A stretch of 64,000 nt of DNA from Rhodococcus sp. 1163 (GTDB lineage: Bacteria > Actinomycetota > Actinomycetes > Mycobacteriales > Mycobacteriaceae). The stretch is taken from NCBI RefSeq assembly GCF_002091985.1, contig NZ_MKKX01000020.1:186001-250000 (forward strand), written 5' to 3'. A program made the position numbers and the translations under genes. The first letter of the stretch is position 1, and every line of letters begins with the position of its first letter. Under the pieces are notes generated by a model. The model ran no database searches. It saw only the letters and a list, made by a program, of their open reading frames with translations, and had not been told where the DNA came from. Below, in pieces: positions 48,104 to 57,815 of the stretch.

Positions 48104-49819
48104 ATGGCCTTCTCCGTCCAGATGCCAGCTCTTGGTGAGAGCGTCACCGAGGGAACTGTCACCAGGTGGCTCAAACAGGAGGGCGACACCGTCGAGGTCG
48201 ACGAGCCGTTGCTCGAAGTGTCGACCGACAAGGTCGACACCGAAATCCCGTCCCCCGCTGCTGGTGTTCTGACGAAGATCGTGGCACAGGAAGACGACAC
48301 CGTCGAAATCGGCGCCGAGCTCGCTCAGATCGGCGAAGCCGGCGAGGCTTCCGGGTCTTCCTCCGAGCCCGAGCCCGCTGTCGAAGAGCCCGCCGCCGAA
48401 CCTGTGGCTGCTGCAGAACCGGAGCCGCAGGCCGAGGAAGAAGCACCGGCACAGAGTGCGCCGGCCGCGAGCTCCGACTCCAGCTCTTCTGGTACCCCGA
48501 TCAAGATGCCGGAGCTGGGCGAGTCGGTCACCGAAGGCACTGTCACGCGCTGGCTGAAGGCCGTAGGCGACGAAGTCGCCGTGGACGAGCCGCTGCTGGA
48601 GGTGTCCACCGACAAGGTCGACACCGAGATTCCTTCCCCGGTGGCGGGAACGCTCCTCGAGATCAGCGCCGAAGAAGACGACACTGTCGAAATCGGCGGC
48701 CAGTTGGCCGTGATCGGCACGGGCGCCCCTGCTGCCAAGGCTCCGGAGCCGGCAAAGCCTGCTCCCAAGCAAGAGGCCCCCAAGCAGGAAGCCCCCAAGC
48801 AAGAGGCCCCCAAGCAGGAAGCTCCCAAGCAAGAGGCACCCAAGCAGGAACCTGCGAAGACTCCCTCCGCAGACGCATCCCCGTACGTCACGCCTCTGGT
48901 TCGTAAGCTCGCAGCGGACAACGACGTGGACTTGTCCACGGTCAAGGGCACCGGCGTCGGCGGACGAGTCCGTAAGCAGGACGTCCTTGCAGCCGCCGAG
49001 GCGAAGAAGGCTCCGGCCGCTCCCTCTGCTGCTCCGGCCGCCGAGTCGAAGCCTGCCGCACCGGCTACAGCCGGAGTGCGACCAGAACTGGCGCATCTAC
49101 GCGGAACCACACAGAAGATGAACCGCATTCGCCAGATCACAGCGAAGAAGACACGCGAGTCTCTTCAGTCCTCTGCTCAGCTGACTCAGACCTTCGAGGT
49201 CGATGTCACCCGGGTAGCAGGTCTGCGTGCCAAGGCCAAGGCCAAGTTCCAGGAGAACGAAGGCGTCAATCTGACGTACCTTCCGTTCTTCGCGAAGGCG
49301 GTTGTCGAAGCCCTCAAGGCTCACCCGAATGTCAACGCCAGCATCAACGAAGAAGCCAAGGAGATCACCTATCACTCCGAGGTTCACCTCGGTATCGCTG
49401 TGGACACCGAGCAGGGCTTGCTGTCCCCTGTCATCCACAACGCGGGCGACCTCTCCTTGGCTGGTCTTGCCCGGGCGATCAACGACATCGCCACTCGTGC
49501 TCGATCCGGTGGCCTGAAGCCCGACGAGTTGTCCGGTGGCACGTTCACGATCACCAATATCGGCAGTCAGGGCGCGTTGTTCGATACCCCGATCCTGGTA
49601 CCGCCACAGGCAGCCATGCTCGGCACGGGCGCGATCGTCAAGCGTCCCGTCGTGGTCAAGGACGACGCTGGCAACGAGTCCATCGGTGTCCGGTCGATGT
49701 GCTACCTGCCACTGACCTATGACCATCGGCTGGTCGACGGCGCGGACGCAGGCCGTTTCCTGAGCACCATCAAGCAGCGGCTCGAGATCGCATCGTTCGA
49801 AGCGGACCTAGGTCTCTAG
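48104..49819 (+). CDS. sucB: Dihydrolipoamide acyltransferase E2 (2-oxoacid dehydrogenase complexes)
   Basis: This 571-residue E2 subunit has two tandem lipoyl domains (residues 1-80 and 125-205), each with the lipoylated-Lys motif [15 protein letters not shown] Pro/Gln/Glu linker with six PKQEA units follows at residues 221-250. The E3-binding domain is [20 protein letters not shown] near 265, with [14 protein letters not shown]. The catalytic domain has [33 protein letters not shown] and the active-site [15 protein letters not shown] near 545 (His and Asp). In mycobacteria the ortholog DlaT serves pyruvate dehydrogenase and an antioxidant system, so the symbol sucB is by convention. The lipoate genes lipB and lipA follow within 3 kb. 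Confidence 0.95.
   Translation: MAFSVQMPALGESVTEGTVTRWLKQEGDTVEVDEPLLEVSTDKVDTEIPSPAAGVLTKIVAQEDDTVEIGAELAQIGEAGEASGSSSEPEPAVEEPAAEPVAAAEPEPQAEEEAPAQSAPAASSDSSSSGTPIKMPELGESVTEGTVTRWLKAVGDEVAVDEPLLEVSTDKVDTEIPSPVAGTLLEISAEEDDTVEIGGQLAVIGTGAPAAKAPEPAKPAPKQEAPKQEAPKQEAPKQEAPKQEAPKQEPAKTPSADASPYVTPLVRKLAADNDVDLSTVKGTGVGGRVRKQDVLAAAEAKKAPAAPSAAPAAESKPAAPATAGVRPELAHLRGTTQKMNRIRQITAKKTRESLQSSAQLTQTFEVDVTRVAGLRAKAKAKFQENEGVNLTYLPFFAKAVVEALKAHPNVNASINEEAKEITYHSEVHLGIAVDTEQGLLSPVIHNAGDLSLAGLARAINDIATRARSGGLKPDELSGGTFTITNIGSQGALFDTPILVPPQAAMLGTGAIVKRPVVVKDDAGNESIGVRSMCYLPLTYDHRLVDGADAGRFLSTIKQRLEIASFEADLGL
48764..48853 (+). repeat. Six 15-bp units encoding PKQEA linker in sucB
   Basis: The units CCCAAGCAAGAGGCC and CCCAAGCAGGAAGCC alternate, forming a 30-bp higher-order repeat. 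They encode PKQEA five times and PKQEP once. The position is the flexible linker after the second lipoyl domain, where length change is tolerated. Confidence 0.92.
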
Positions 49820-49920
49820 AGCGGGTCGAAAGGCGAGCAGTCTGTACTGTGGACTGCAGGTGAGCCAAGGTTCAGCGCTCGGCCGATCCTCGAATCAACG
49901 GGGACCGAACTAACAGTGTC

Positions 49921-49951
49921 GGGGCATCATCCGCTTGGCGGATGATGCCCC
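49921..49951 (+). terminator. Terminator after sucB
   Basis: GGGGCATCATCCG and its exact complement form a 13-bp stem with a 5-base loop, about 100 bases past the sucB stop and 27 bases before the epimerase start. It is followed by GGTTCTGTC. Confidence 0.85.
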
Positions 49952-49978
49952 GGTTCTGTCGAGGAGGCTTTCGAATTC

Positions 49979-50869
49979 ATGCGTGTAGTCATTGCGGGTT
50001 CATCCGGATTGATCGGTACCGCGCTGGTCGCGTCGTTGCGAGGCAAGGGGCACGAGGTTGCCAGATTGGTTCGTAGAGCACCTGCCGGTCCGGACGAGTT
50101 CGAGTGGGACCCGCCGCAGGGATCGTTGAACGATCGCGCGTTGCGTGGTGCAGACGCAGTTGTCAACCTTTGTGGGGTTGGCATCGGAGACAAGCGTTGG
50201 TCGGGCGCCTACAAGCAGAAGGTGCGCGACAGTCGGATAACTCCCACCGAGGTGCTGGCGGAGAACTGCGCAAAGTTTCAGGTTCCGACACTGGTCAATG
50301 CCAGTGGGATCAACTTCTACGGCGATACCGGCGACCGGGTGGTCGACGAAACGGCCCCTGTCGGCGAGGGGTTTCTGGCGGAAGTGTGTCGAGACTGGGA
50401 GAACGCGACTTCGGCCGCTACTTCCGGCGGAGTCCGCACCATCATGCTGCGCAGCGGCGTGGTCTTGTCGCAACGCGGCGGAATGCTGGACAAGCTGAGG
50501 CCTCTCTATTTGATGGCGCTCGGCGGACGCCTCGGCAGCGGACGGCAGTACTTTCCGTGGATCTCACTCGAGGACGAGATCGCGGCCACGATTCATGGCA
50601 TCGAGAACGCGTCGGTATCGGGCCCGGTCAACATGGTCGGGCCAGCCCCAGTCACCAACGCGCAGTTCAACAGCGCCATGGCCCGTGCCGTCCATAGGCC
50701 TGCGCCCTGGGCTGTACCGGGCTTCGCCTTGAAAGCGATCATCGGCGAATTTGCCCAGGAAGCAATTCTGACCGGACCTCGCGCTATCCCGAAGGTGTTG
50801 GAAGACACGGGATTCGTTTTTGCGCACAACACGATCGGCGAGGCACTGCGAGTAGCTGTCGGTCGCTGA
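49979..50869 (+). CDS. TIGR01777 family NAD(P)-dependent epimerase/reductase
   Basis: This 296-residue extended SDR protein has the N-terminal cofactor loop [38 protein letters not shown] segment follows, then [18 protein letters not shown] near residue 60, [19 protein letters not shown] with the YG active region near 108, [20 protein letters not shown] and a C-terminal DUF1731-like part, [20 protein letters not shown]. The natural substrate is unknown for the family. It corresponds to Rv2216 and sits directly before lipB. GAGGAGG precedes ATG 49979. Confidence 0.9.
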   Translation: MRVVIAGSSGLIGTALVASLRGKGHEVARLVRRAPAGPDEFEWDPPQGSLNDRALRGADAVVNLCGVGIGDKRWSGAYKQKVRDSRITPTEVLAENCAKFQVPTLVNASGINFYGDTGDRVVDETAPVGEGFLAEVCRDWENATSAATSGGVRTIMLRSGVVLSQRGGMLDKLRPLYLMALGGRLGSGRQYFPWISLEDEIAATIHGIENASVSGPVNMVGPAPVTNAQFNSAMARAVHRPAPWAVPGFALKAIIGEFAQEAILTGPRAIPKVLEDTGFVFAHNTIGEALRVAVGR

Positions 50870-50889
50870 CTCGGCGTAGCGTGCCTGGC

Positions 50890-51672
50890 ATGACAATCGC
50901 GGGAATCTCCGCACGGGAGAGTTCGGATCCGGTCGACGTCCGGAGACTCGGTCGCATCGACTACCTCGAGGCGTGGGCACGTCAGCGCGAACTCGCCGAC
51001 ATGCGTGCCGAGGGGCAGGGGTTCGACACACTACTTGTCCTCGAGCATCCGCCGGTGTTCACTGCCGGCAGGCGTACGGCCCCCGAGGACCGTCCGCGCG
51101 ACGGCGCACCTGTCATCGAGGTCGATCGCGGCGGCAAGATCACCTGGCACGGTCCGGGACAGCTCGTCGGATACCCGATCATTCGCCTCGCACAGCCCAT
51201 CGACGTCGTGAAGTATGTGCGCCGGATCGAAGAAGCGCTCATTTCCGTATGCACCGAGATGGGTATCACTTGTGGCCGCATCGACGGCCGCTCCGGTGTG
51301 TGGTTGGCCGCAGGACACAGTGTCGCGGACGATTCGAATGACGGGCCGTGGTTGCCGGAGCGGAAGATCGCAGCCATAGGTGTACGCGTTCAGCGAGGTG
51401 TGACTCTGCATGGCTTCTCACTCAACTGCAATGCGTCCATGGCCGGCTTCGACGCGATCGTGCCCTGTGGGATCGCCGACGCGGGTGTGACCTCATTGTC
51501 CGCGGAACTTGGCCGAGACGTCACTGTCGACGAAGTCGAACCCACCGTCACCGAGGCCGTTCTGGCTGCTCTGGACGGCGGATTGCCAGTGACCGAACAC
51601 GACGTCGCGCGCCCCTTGCTGGAGTCGGTCACCAGTAACCCGCACTTCACCACCACGAAGTTCGGCGCGTAG
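50890..51672 (+). CDS. lipB: Lipoyl(octanoyl) transferase
   Basis: This enzyme moves octanoyl from acyl carrier protein to the lipoyl domains of E2 and H proteins. The 260-residue protein has [20 protein letters not shown], the [15 protein letters not shown] segment, and [20 protein letters not shown] near residue 80. [20 protein letters not shown] near 160 carries the catalytic Lys, and [18 protein letters not shown] near 195 the acyl-carrying Cys. ATG 50890 is chosen over GTG 50881, though neither has a clear ribosome site. It is followed by lipA after 10 bases. Confidence 0.95.
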   Translation: MTIAGISARESSDPVDVRRLGRIDYLEAWARQRELADMRAEGQGFDTLLVLEHPPVFTAGRRTAPEDRPRDGAPVIEVDRGGKITWHGPGQLVGYPIIRLAQPIDVVKYVRRIEEALISVCTEMGITCGRIDGRSGVWLAAGHSVADDSNDGPWLPERKIAAIGVRVQRGVTLHGFSLNCNASMAGFDAIVPCGIADAGVTSLSAELGRDVTVDEVEPTVTEAVLAALDGGLPVTEHDVARPLLESVTSNPHFTTTKFGA

Positions 51673-51682
51673 CATCGAACGT

Positions 51683-52774
51683 GTGACTGTGGCTCCAGAA
51701 ACACCCTCGAACGCTGCGCCGTCCCTCGGGTCATCCCCCGACACTTCGCTCACCGCCAGCACCCCACTCGCCCCACCCGGACGCAAATTGCTTCGCCTCG
51801 AAATCCGAAACGCGGAGACACCGATCGAACGTAAGCCCAACTGGATCAAGACCAAGGCCAAGATGGGCCCGGAGTACACCGAACTCAAGGGTTTGGTCAA
51901 GCGCGAGGGTCTGCACACCGTCTGCGAAGAGGCCGGCTGCCCCAACATCTACGAGTGCTGGGAAGACCGTGAGGCGACGTTCCTCATCGGCGGTGAACAA
52001 TGCACTCGCCGTTGCGATTTCTGTCAGATCGATACCGGCAAGCCCGACGACCTCGACCGCGACGAGCCCCGGCGTGTCGCGGAAAGCGTTCAGGCCATGG
52101 GCCTGCGCTACTCGACGATCACCGGAGTGGCGCGCGACGACCTCGAAGACGGCGGCGCTTGGCTGTACGCCGAAACGGTCCGTTACATCAAGAAGTTGAA
52201 CCCCAACACCGGCGTCGAATTGTTGATTCCGGACTTCAACGCCAAGCCCGATCAGTTGGCCGAGGTCTTCTCTTCGCGACCGGAAGTTCTTGCGCACAAT
52301 GTAGAAACGGTTCCGCGTATCTTCAAGCGAATCCGCCCGGCTTTCCGCTACCAGCGATCCATGGACGTCATCACCGCAGCTCGAGACGACGGCCTGGTCA
52401 CCAAGTCCAACTTGATCCTCGGTATGGGCGAGACTCCGGAAGAAGTACAGGAGGCTATTCGCGACCTGCACGAGGCAGGCTGCGACATTCTCACCATTAC
52501 CCAGTACCTGCGCCCGTCGCCACGCCACCACCCAGTGGAGCGGTGGGTCAAGCCCGAAGAGTTCGTCGAGCATTCCGATTACGCCACCGAGGTGGGCTTC
52601 GCCGGGGTGCTGGCAGGGCCGCTGGTCCGCTCTTCGTACCGGGCAGGGCGCCTGTACGCACAAGCGATGCAGCATCACGGTCGCGTACTCCCCGAGAGCA
52701 TGAGTCACTTGGTGGACGGTGGCGAAGCTTCTCAGGAGGCAAGTTCGTTGATTGCTCGTCTCGCTGCTCGCTAG
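51683..52774 (+). CDS. lipA: Lipoyl synthase (radical SAM)
   Basis: This enzyme inserts two sulfurs into octanoyl groups. The 363-residue protein has the auxiliary cluster cysteines in [20 protein letters not shown] near residue 78. The radical-SAM CxxxCxxC in [19 protein letters not shown] is near 108. [20 protein letters not shown] follows, then [19 protein letters not shown], and the conserved C-terminal Ser cluster ligand in [17 protein letters not shown]. The first 45 residues are a variable Pro/Ser/Thr extension. GTG 51683 is 10 bases after lipB. With LipB it modifies SucB made just upstream. Confidence 0.96.
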   Translation: MTVAPETPSNAAPSLGSSPDTSLTASTPLAPPGRKLLRLEIRNAETPIERKPNWIKTKAKMGPEYTELKGLVKREGLHTVCEEAGCPNIYECWEDREATFLIGGEQCTRRCDFCQIDTGKPDDLDRDEPRRVAESVQAMGLRYSTITGVARDDLEDGGAWLYAETVRYIKKLNPNTGVELLIPDFNAKPDQLAEVFSSRPEVLAHNVETVPRIFKRIRPAFRYQRSMDVITAARDDGLVTKSNLILGMGETPEEVQEAIRDLHEAGCDILTITQYLRPSPRHHPVERWVKPEEFVEHSDYATEVGFAGVLAGPLVRSSYRAGRLYAQAMQHHGRVLPESMSHLVDGGEASQEASSLIARLAAR

Positions 52775-52831
52775 GCATCGAACCGGCTAGCGATGCACGT
52801 GACTTCAGCGCCGACACGTATCCTGTGAAGC

Positions 52832-53587
52832 ATGGCGAACGGCGGTAAAGCGGGCAAAGCAGGTAAGCCCAGCAAAGAAGCAAAAGCGGCAGCGAAAGCT
52901 GCCCGTAAGCAGGCATCGAAAGAGCGTCGCGGCCAGTTGTGGCAGGCGTTCAACATGCAGCGCAAGGAAGACAAGCTTCTTCTGCCGCTGATGATCGGCG
53001 CCATCGTCGGTATCGGTCTGGTGCTGTTTCTGATCGGCTTGATCTTCGGTCTGCAGTGGTTCCTACTGCCCATCGGACTACTCGTCGGAGTGCTCGTGGC
53101 ATTCATCATCTTCGGGCGTCGAGTCCAGAAGTCGGTGTACACCAAGGCAGACGGGCAGGCGGGCGCAGCTGCGTGGGCTTTGGACAACTTGCAGGGATCC
53201 TGGCGCGTGACCAACGCGATTGCCGGCACGACTCAGCTCGACGCAGTGCACCGCGTCATCGGCAAACCCGGGATCATTCTCGTCGCGGAAGGCGCGCCCC
53301 AGCGTGTGAAATCACTTCTCGCCCAAGAGAAGAAGAAGACCGCGCGGATCGTCGGCGACACCCCGATCTACGACATCGTCGTCGGCAACGGGGAGAACCA
53401 GGTTCCGCTGTCCGGTCTCCAGAAGTATCTGACGAAGCTGCCCAAGAACATCGACAGCAAGCGCATGGACACCATCGAGTCCAGACTCTCGGCACTCGGC
53501 ACCAAGAGTGGTCCCGCGATGCCGAAGGGACCGCTCCCCGGCGGCGCCAAGATGAAGGGCGTTCAGCGAACGATCAAACGTCGCTGA
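52832..53587 (+). CDS. DUF4191 family membrane protein
   Basis: This 251-residue protein has a Lys/Ala-rich N-terminus (AGKAGKPSKEAKAAAKAARK). Two transmembrane helices lie at about 50-95 (LMIGAIVGIGLVLFLIGLIF and WFLLPIGLLVGVLVAFIIFG), followed by a cytosolic domain with GAAAWALDNLQGSWRVTNAI, VHRVIGKPGIILVAEGAPQR and TPIYDIVVGNGENQVPLSGL. The basic tail is MKGVQRTIKRR. It corresponds to Rv2219. It is conserved across the group, and no biochemical role is known to me. It is convergent with the RDD-domain gene, with 3 bases between stops. Confidence 0.85.
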   Translation: MANGGKAGKAGKPSKEAKAAAKAARKQASKERRGQLWQAFNMQRKEDKLLLPLMIGAIVGIGLVLFLIGLIFGLQWFLLPIGLLVGVLVAFIIFGRRVQKSVYTKADGQAGAAAWALDNLQGSWRVTNAIAGTTQLDAVHRVIGKPGIILVAEGAPQRVKSLLAQEKKKTARIVGDTPIYDIVVGNGENQVPLSGLQKYLTKLPKNIDSKRMDTIESRLSALGTKSGPAMPKGPLPGGAKMKGVQRTIKRR

Positions 53588-53590
53588 TCG

Positions 53591-54067
53591 CTAGCGAACC
53601 CGCACCATCGCGGTGCCCGTCGCCCGGTCGTGCATACCGCGACCGTCGTGGTCCGAGATCACGGCCGGGACGACAAAGATGATGAAGAACGTTCGAACCA
53701 GTGCACGCACGAATCCGACGCGGGCCTGCGCATCCACCCGCGCCACCTGAATTCCGGCGACCAGCTGACCTGGCGTGAACGAAAAAATACTCACCGAGCC
53801 GACGCCGAGAACGAACCAGACCAGCAAGGTCAAGCTGGACACCTGGATCGCGGCCCCGGTCGCGCCGACGATCAGTGCCGACACTCCCATCGACATCAAC
53901 CAGTCCAGCAACAATGCGCCGGAACGACGGCCGAGCCCTGCTATCGCGCCGGGCCCTTCCGCTGGGAGTCCGAGTCGCTCTCCTGGAAACTTCTGCTCGG
54001 TTCCGTCCTCGGATCGAGCAGCCGAGGGTCCGGACAACCAAGAACCTGTCATTCGTGCCATGGACAC
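53591..54067 (-). CDS. RDD-domain membrane protein
   Basis: This 158-residue protein has a hydrophilic front, then the RDD segment GRRSGALLLDWLMSMGVSAL (Arg and Asp of the family). Helices include LTLLVWFVLGVGSVSIFSF, then TPGQLVAGIQVARVDAQARV, a VRALVRTFFIIFVVPAVI helix and DHDGRGMHDRATGTAMVRVR. That last piece, with its DRxxGT, is typical of RDD proteins. The function of the family is unclear, with some members suggested as transporters. GTG 54067 or ATG 54061 may start it. It is divergent from glnA by about 220 bases and corresponds to Rv2219A. Confidence 0.85.
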   Translation of the reverse strand: MSMARMTGSWLSGPSAARSEDGTEQKFPGERLGLPAEGPGAIAGLGRRSGALLLDWLMSMGVSALIVGATGAAIQVSSLTLLVWFVLGVGSVSIFSFTPGQLVAGIQVARVDAQARVGFVRALVRTFFIIFVVPAVISDHDGRGMHDRATGTAMVRVR

Positions 54068-54285
54068 CAGGATAGGCGCCGACGTGAATACCCGGATCGG
54101 CCGTCACCGTAGTGTGTGCGGTGAGCACGATTCTTTTTCTTCTGCACGCCGAGAGAGTGTCGCGGCTCACTCGAGTACACGCACTGATCGAAACGACGTG
54201 TAACACGGGCGAAACACAAGCTTGACCGGCGGGCAACACCAGGTCCATAACGTTTGGTCGACGGACTCAACAAAGGAGCAACAGC

Positions 54286-55722
54286 GTGGCGTTCAGCACG
54301 GCCGAAGAGGTCATCAAATTCATCGCCGACGAAAGTATTGAATACGTCGACATCCGTTTCACGGATCTGCCAGGTATTCAGCAGCACTTCTCGATCCCGG
54401 CTTCTGCATTCACGCAGGATGTCTTCGAAGACGGCCTCGCGTTCGACGGTTCGTCCGTTCGCGGCTTCCAGTCGATTCACGAATCCGACATGATGCTTCT
54501 GCCCGACGTGTCGACGGCGCAGGTCGACCCCTTCCGGGCCGCGAAGACGTTGAATATGAACTTCTTCGTTCACGATCCGTTCACCCGCGAGTCCTACAGC
54601 CGCGACCCGCGCAACGTCGCCCGTAAGGCAGAGGAGTACTTGCTCTCCACCGGCATCGCGGATACTGCGTTCTTCGGCGCCGAAGCCGAGTTCTACATCT
54701 TCGACTCGGTCAATTACGACTCGAGCATCAATGGCGCCTACTACGAACTCGACTCCATTGCGGGTTCGTGGAACACCGGCAAGAAGACGAACGCCGACGG
54801 CAGCCCCAACCTTGGTTACAAGGTCCGCGCCAAGGGCGGGTACTTCCCAGTGGCTCCGTACGACCACTTCGTCGATCTTCGCGACGAAATCTCCACGAAC
54901 CTCACGAACGCGGGCTTCGAACTCGAGCGCGGACACTCCGAGGTCGGTACCGGCGGCCAGCAGGAGATCAACTACAAGTTCAATACGCTGCTCGCTGCTG
55001 CGGACGATTTGCAGCTGTTCAAGTACATCGTGAAGAACACCGCTTGGAAGAACGGCAAATCGGCGACCTTCATGCCGAAGCCCCTCTTCGGCGACAACGG
55101 CTCGGGCATGCACGTGCACCAGTCGCTGTGGAAGGACGGCAAGCCCCTCTTCCACGACGAGGCCGGATATGCCGGACTGTCGGATCTGGCTCGCCACTAC
55201 ATCGGCGGCATTCTCCATCACGCACCGTCGCTGCTGGCGTTCACCAACCCGACCGTCAACTCGTACCACCGTCTGGTGCCGGGCTACGAAGCCCCCATCA
55301 ACCTCGTGTACAGCCAGCGGAACCGTTCGGCCGCAGTCCGAATCCCGATCACGGGAAACAACCCCAAGGCCAAGCGCGCGGAATTCCGCGCACCGGACTC
55401 CTCGGGCAACCCGTACCTCAACTTCGCCGCCCAGATGATGGCCGGCCTGGACGGGATCAAGAACAAGATCGAGCCGCTGGCCCCGGTCGACAAGGATCTC
55501 TACGAGCTGCCGCCCGAGGAAGCCAAGAACATTCCTCAGGCACCGACGTCGCTGGAGACTGTCATCGACCGCCTCGAGGCCGATCACGAGTACCTGACCG
55601 AGGGTGGCGTCTTCACCACGGACCTGATCGAGACCTGGATTTCGCTCAAGCGCGAGCAGGAAATTGCTCCGATCAACCTGCGGCCGCACCCGTACGAGTT
55701 CAACCTGTACTACGACGTGTGA
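54286..55722 (+). CDS. glnA: Glutamine synthetase type I (adenylylated form)
   Basis: This 478-residue GSI-beta enzyme has the N-terminal [21 protein letters not shown] and the Asp latch region [29 protein letters not shown] is near residue 128, with [16 protein letters not shown] and the ATP site [37 protein letters not shown] and RSAAVRIPI follow near 340. [17 protein letters not shown] near 405 holds the Tyr that GlnE adenylylates. AAAGGAGCAACAGC precedes GTG 54286. It is the main ammonia-assimilating enzyme (glnA1, Rv2220). The stop lies in a 24-bp direct duplication, followed by a terminator. Confidence 0.97.
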   Translation: MAFSTAEEVIKFIADESIEYVDIRFTDLPGIQQHFSIPASAFTQDVFEDGLAFDGSSVRGFQSIHESDMMLLPDVSTAQVDPFRAAKTLNMNFFVHDPFTRESYSRDPRNVARKAEEYLLSTGIADTAFFGAEAEFYIFDSVNYDSSINGAYYELDSIAGSWNTGKKTNADGSPNLGYKVRAKGGYFPVAPYDHFVDLRDEISTNLTNAGFELERGHSEVGTGGQQEINYKFNTLLAAADDLQLFKYIVKNTAWKNGKSATFMPKPLFGDNGSGMHVHQSLWKDGKPLFHDEAGYAGLSDLARHYIGGILHHAPSLLAFTNPTVNSYHRLVPGYEAPINLVYSQRNRSAAVRIPITGNNPKAKRAEFRAPDSSGNPYLNFAAQMMAGLDGIKNKIEPLAPVDKDLYELPPEEAKNIPQAPTSLETVIDRLEADHEYLTEGGVFTTDLIETWISLKREQEIAPINLRPHPYEFNLYYDV

Positions 55723-55761
55723 TCCACACTCTGCGTTGACGTGTGATCCACAGGTAGCGTT
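55714..55761. repeat. 24-bp tandem duplication spanning the glnA stop codon
   Basis: Two adjacent 24-bp units share GACGTGTGATCCACA at their start and GCGTT at their end. The first unit contains the glnA stop (TGA at 55720), and the second repeats the Asp-Val-stop codons outside the gene. Confidence 0.85.
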
Positions 55762-55770
55762 CGCTTCACC

Positions 55771-55811
55771 AGAGCCACCCGCCCTTGCCATAGAGCAGGG
55801 CGGGTGGCTCT
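55771..55811 (+). terminator. Terminator after glnA
   Basis: A perfect 15-bp stem, AGAGCCACCCGCCCT and complement, has an 11-base loop, 48 bases after the glnA stop. It is followed by GTTCGT. It insulates the osmoprotectant operon downstream. Confidence 0.9.
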
Positions 55812-55959
55812 GTTCGTGGGCATGGTTGTGTGTACGCACGGTAACGACTTGCGTGAAACGGGTTTGAATCCGGGTGACATCAGCCATTCTCGAACAGAAA
55901 GACTGGCACGGATTCTCCAAAGAAACCGTGTATACGGGAAGTTGGTGGGTTTACCTTCA

Positions 55960-56607
55960 ATGGACGCACTCTGGAATTTCGTCTCCGGACGACGACAACA
56001 GTTGCTGACAGATTCGTATCTCCACGTCTCTGCCGTCATCCAGTCGATCATCATCGCTACGATCATCGCGGTCATCGTGGGAATTGCGGTCTACCGCTCC
56101 CCCGCGGGATCCGCGATCGCGACGGCGCTGGCCAGCACGATTCTGACCATCCCCTCCTTCGCCCTCCTCGGATTGTTGATTCCGATCCTCGGGTTGGGGG
56201 TGGCTCCGACCATCACGGCACTGGTCCTGTACGCGCTCTTGCCGATCGTCAGAAATACGATCATCGGCCTCGCAGCGGTCGATCCCGCCGTCACCGATGC
56301 TGCTCGCGGAGTCGGTTTGAACCGTGCCCGGATTCTCGCTCGGATCGAGATGCCGTTGGCGTGGCCGTCGATCTTGGCAGGCATGCGAGTCAGTACGCAG
56401 ATGATCTTCGGCATCCTCGCCATTGCGGCGTACGCGAAGGGCCCCGGACTCGGCAACCTCATCTTTTCGGGCCTGTCCCGCGTCGGTAGCCCCACCGCTG
56501 TTCCTCAAGCACTGGTCGGCACCGTTCTGATCGTCATTCTCGCCTTGATTGTCGACGGCATCCTCGTTCTCGTCGGCCGTCTTACAACCTCGAAGGGCAT
56601 CGCGTGA
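55960..56607 (+). CDS. Osmoprotectant ABC transporter permease
   Basis: This 215-residue membrane permease of the glycine betaine/choline (OpuC, ProW) type begins MDALWNFVSGRRQQLLTDSY. Six hydrophobic segments include IIIATIIAVIVGIAVYRSPA. The ATPase-coupling EAA loop reads AAVDPAVTDAARGVGLNRAR then ILARIEMPLAWPSILAGMR. ATG 55960 is chosen. The frame runs back to 55804, but that point is inside the glnA terminator. Stop and start overlap (GTGA) with the ATPase. It is first of a four-gene set of permease, ATPase, permease and binding protein. Confidence 0.9.
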   Translation: MDALWNFVSGRRQQLLTDSYLHVSAVIQSIIIATIIAVIVGIAVYRSPAGSAIATALASTILTIPSFALLGLLIPILGLGVAPTITALVLYALLPIVRNTIIGLAAVDPAVTDAARGVGLNRARILARIEMPLAWPSILAGMRVSTQMIFGILAIAAYAKGPGLGNLIFSGLSRVGSPTAVPQALVGTVLIVILALIVDGILVLVGRLTTSKGIA

Positions 56608-57815
56608 CCCCAACAGCGAACAATCAGAATGTCTCGGGCGTCGATATCGTCCTCGAGTCCGTCAGTAAGCGCTATCCCGGCCAGAAGGCTGCAGCGGTGG
56701 ACAACGTGTCGTTGACCGTCCCTGCAGGTGAGATCGTCGTCTTCGTCGGGCCTTCCGGTTGCGGCAAGACCACCACGATGCGCATGATCAACCGACTCAT
56801 CGAGCCCTCCTCGGGAAAAATCACCATCGACGGTAAAGACGCTTTGTCGATCGACCCGGACGAGTTGCGACGGGGAATCGGTTACTCGATTCAGCAGGCC
56901 GGGCTGTTTCCGCACCTGACGATCGCAAAGAACGTCGGGACGGTGCCTGGGTTGATCGGGTGGGACAAGAAGAGGATCGCGGCTCGGACGGACGAGATGC
57001 TCGACCTCGTGGGACTGGATCCGGATACCTATCGCGATCGCTATCCGCGTCAGCTGTCCGGTGGCCAGCAACAGCGCGTCGGTGTCGCGCGAGCGCTCGC
57101 AGCTGATCCGCCCGTGCTGTTGATGGACGAGCCCTTCGGTGCGGTGGACCCGATAACCCGAGGGCTGCTCCAGGACGAGTTGATGCGACTGCAGTCCGAG
57201 CTCGGCAAGACGATCGTCTTCGTCACCCACGACTTCAACGAGGCAGTCAAGCTCGGTGACCGCATTGCGGTCCTGGGTGACCGCTCGACGATCGAGCAAT
57301 ACGACACTCCGGAGGCGATCCTGGCGAACCCTGCCAGCGACATGGTGGCTGGGTTCGTGGGCGCGGACGCGTCGCTGAAACAGCTCACACTCACCCGAAT
57401 TCGTGATGTTCGCCTGATTCAATGTCCCACTGCGAAGGAAAGCGATCCGGTGGACGCGATCCGCGCGAAGATCGCGACCCGCAAGTGGCCGTGGGGATTG
57501 ATTCTGGACGACCGAAACAGGCCGTTGCGTTGGGTCGGTCCCGCTCATTTGGCACACGCATCCTCGCTGCGAGGAGTCGGTCTACCGGTCGGCGAGCTCG
57601 TATCCATTCAGTCCACGCTTCAAGATGGGTTGGAAGCGCTTCTCGCCGAGAGCACCGCGTCGACGGTCGTCACCGGTCTTCGCGGTGAGTACGTCGGGTT
57701 GATCTCGATCGATGTTCTCGTCGGCCATCTTCAGCAGATGCGCGAAGCCCACGAGCACGATCACGACGACGATGATGCCGATGCCGATGGAGTCAGTGGG
57801 GAGTTGCCCGCATGA
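56604..57815 (+). CDS. Osmoprotectant ABC transporter ATP-binding protein with CBS region
   Basis: This 403-residue ATPase has Walker A FVGPSGCGKTTTMRMI near residue 48, the Q-loop SIQQAGLFPHLT, the signature LSGGQQQRVGVARALA near 150, Walker B VLLMDEPFGAVDP and the switch VFVTHDFNEAVKLGDR. After about residue 260 one CBS-like region follows (PWGLILDDRNRPLRWVGPAH, then STVVTGLRGEYVGLISIDVL). In OpuA/OpuC it senses ionic strength or cyclic di-AMP. The tail EAHEHDHDDDDADADG is His- and Asp-rich, which is unusual. It overlaps both neighbours by 4 bases. Confidence 0.93.
   Translation: MTPTANNQNVSGVDIVLESVSKRYPGQKAAAVDNVSLTVPAGEIVVFVGPSGCGKTTTMRMINRLIEPSSGKITIDGKDALSIDPDELRRGIGYSIQQAGLFPHLTIAKNVGTVPGLIGWDKKRIAARTDEMLDLVGLDPDTYRDRYPRQLSGGQQQRVGVARALAADPPVLLMDEPFGAVDPITRGLLQDELMRLQSELGKTIVFVTHDFNEAVKLGDRIAVLGDRSTIEQYDTPEAILANPASDMVAGFVGADASLKQLTLTRIRDVRLIQCPTAKESDPVDAIRAKIATRKWPWGLILDDRNRPLRWVGPAHLAHASSLRGVGLPVGELVSIQSTLQDGLEALLAESTASTVVTGLRGEYVGLISIDVLVGHLQQMREAHEHDHDDDDADADGVSGELPA

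Noticed and set aside
54049-55920. A 623-codon open frame antisense to glnA
   Set aside because: It mirrors a strongly conserved gene and arises from GC-rich codon bias. It has no ribosome site and no domain.
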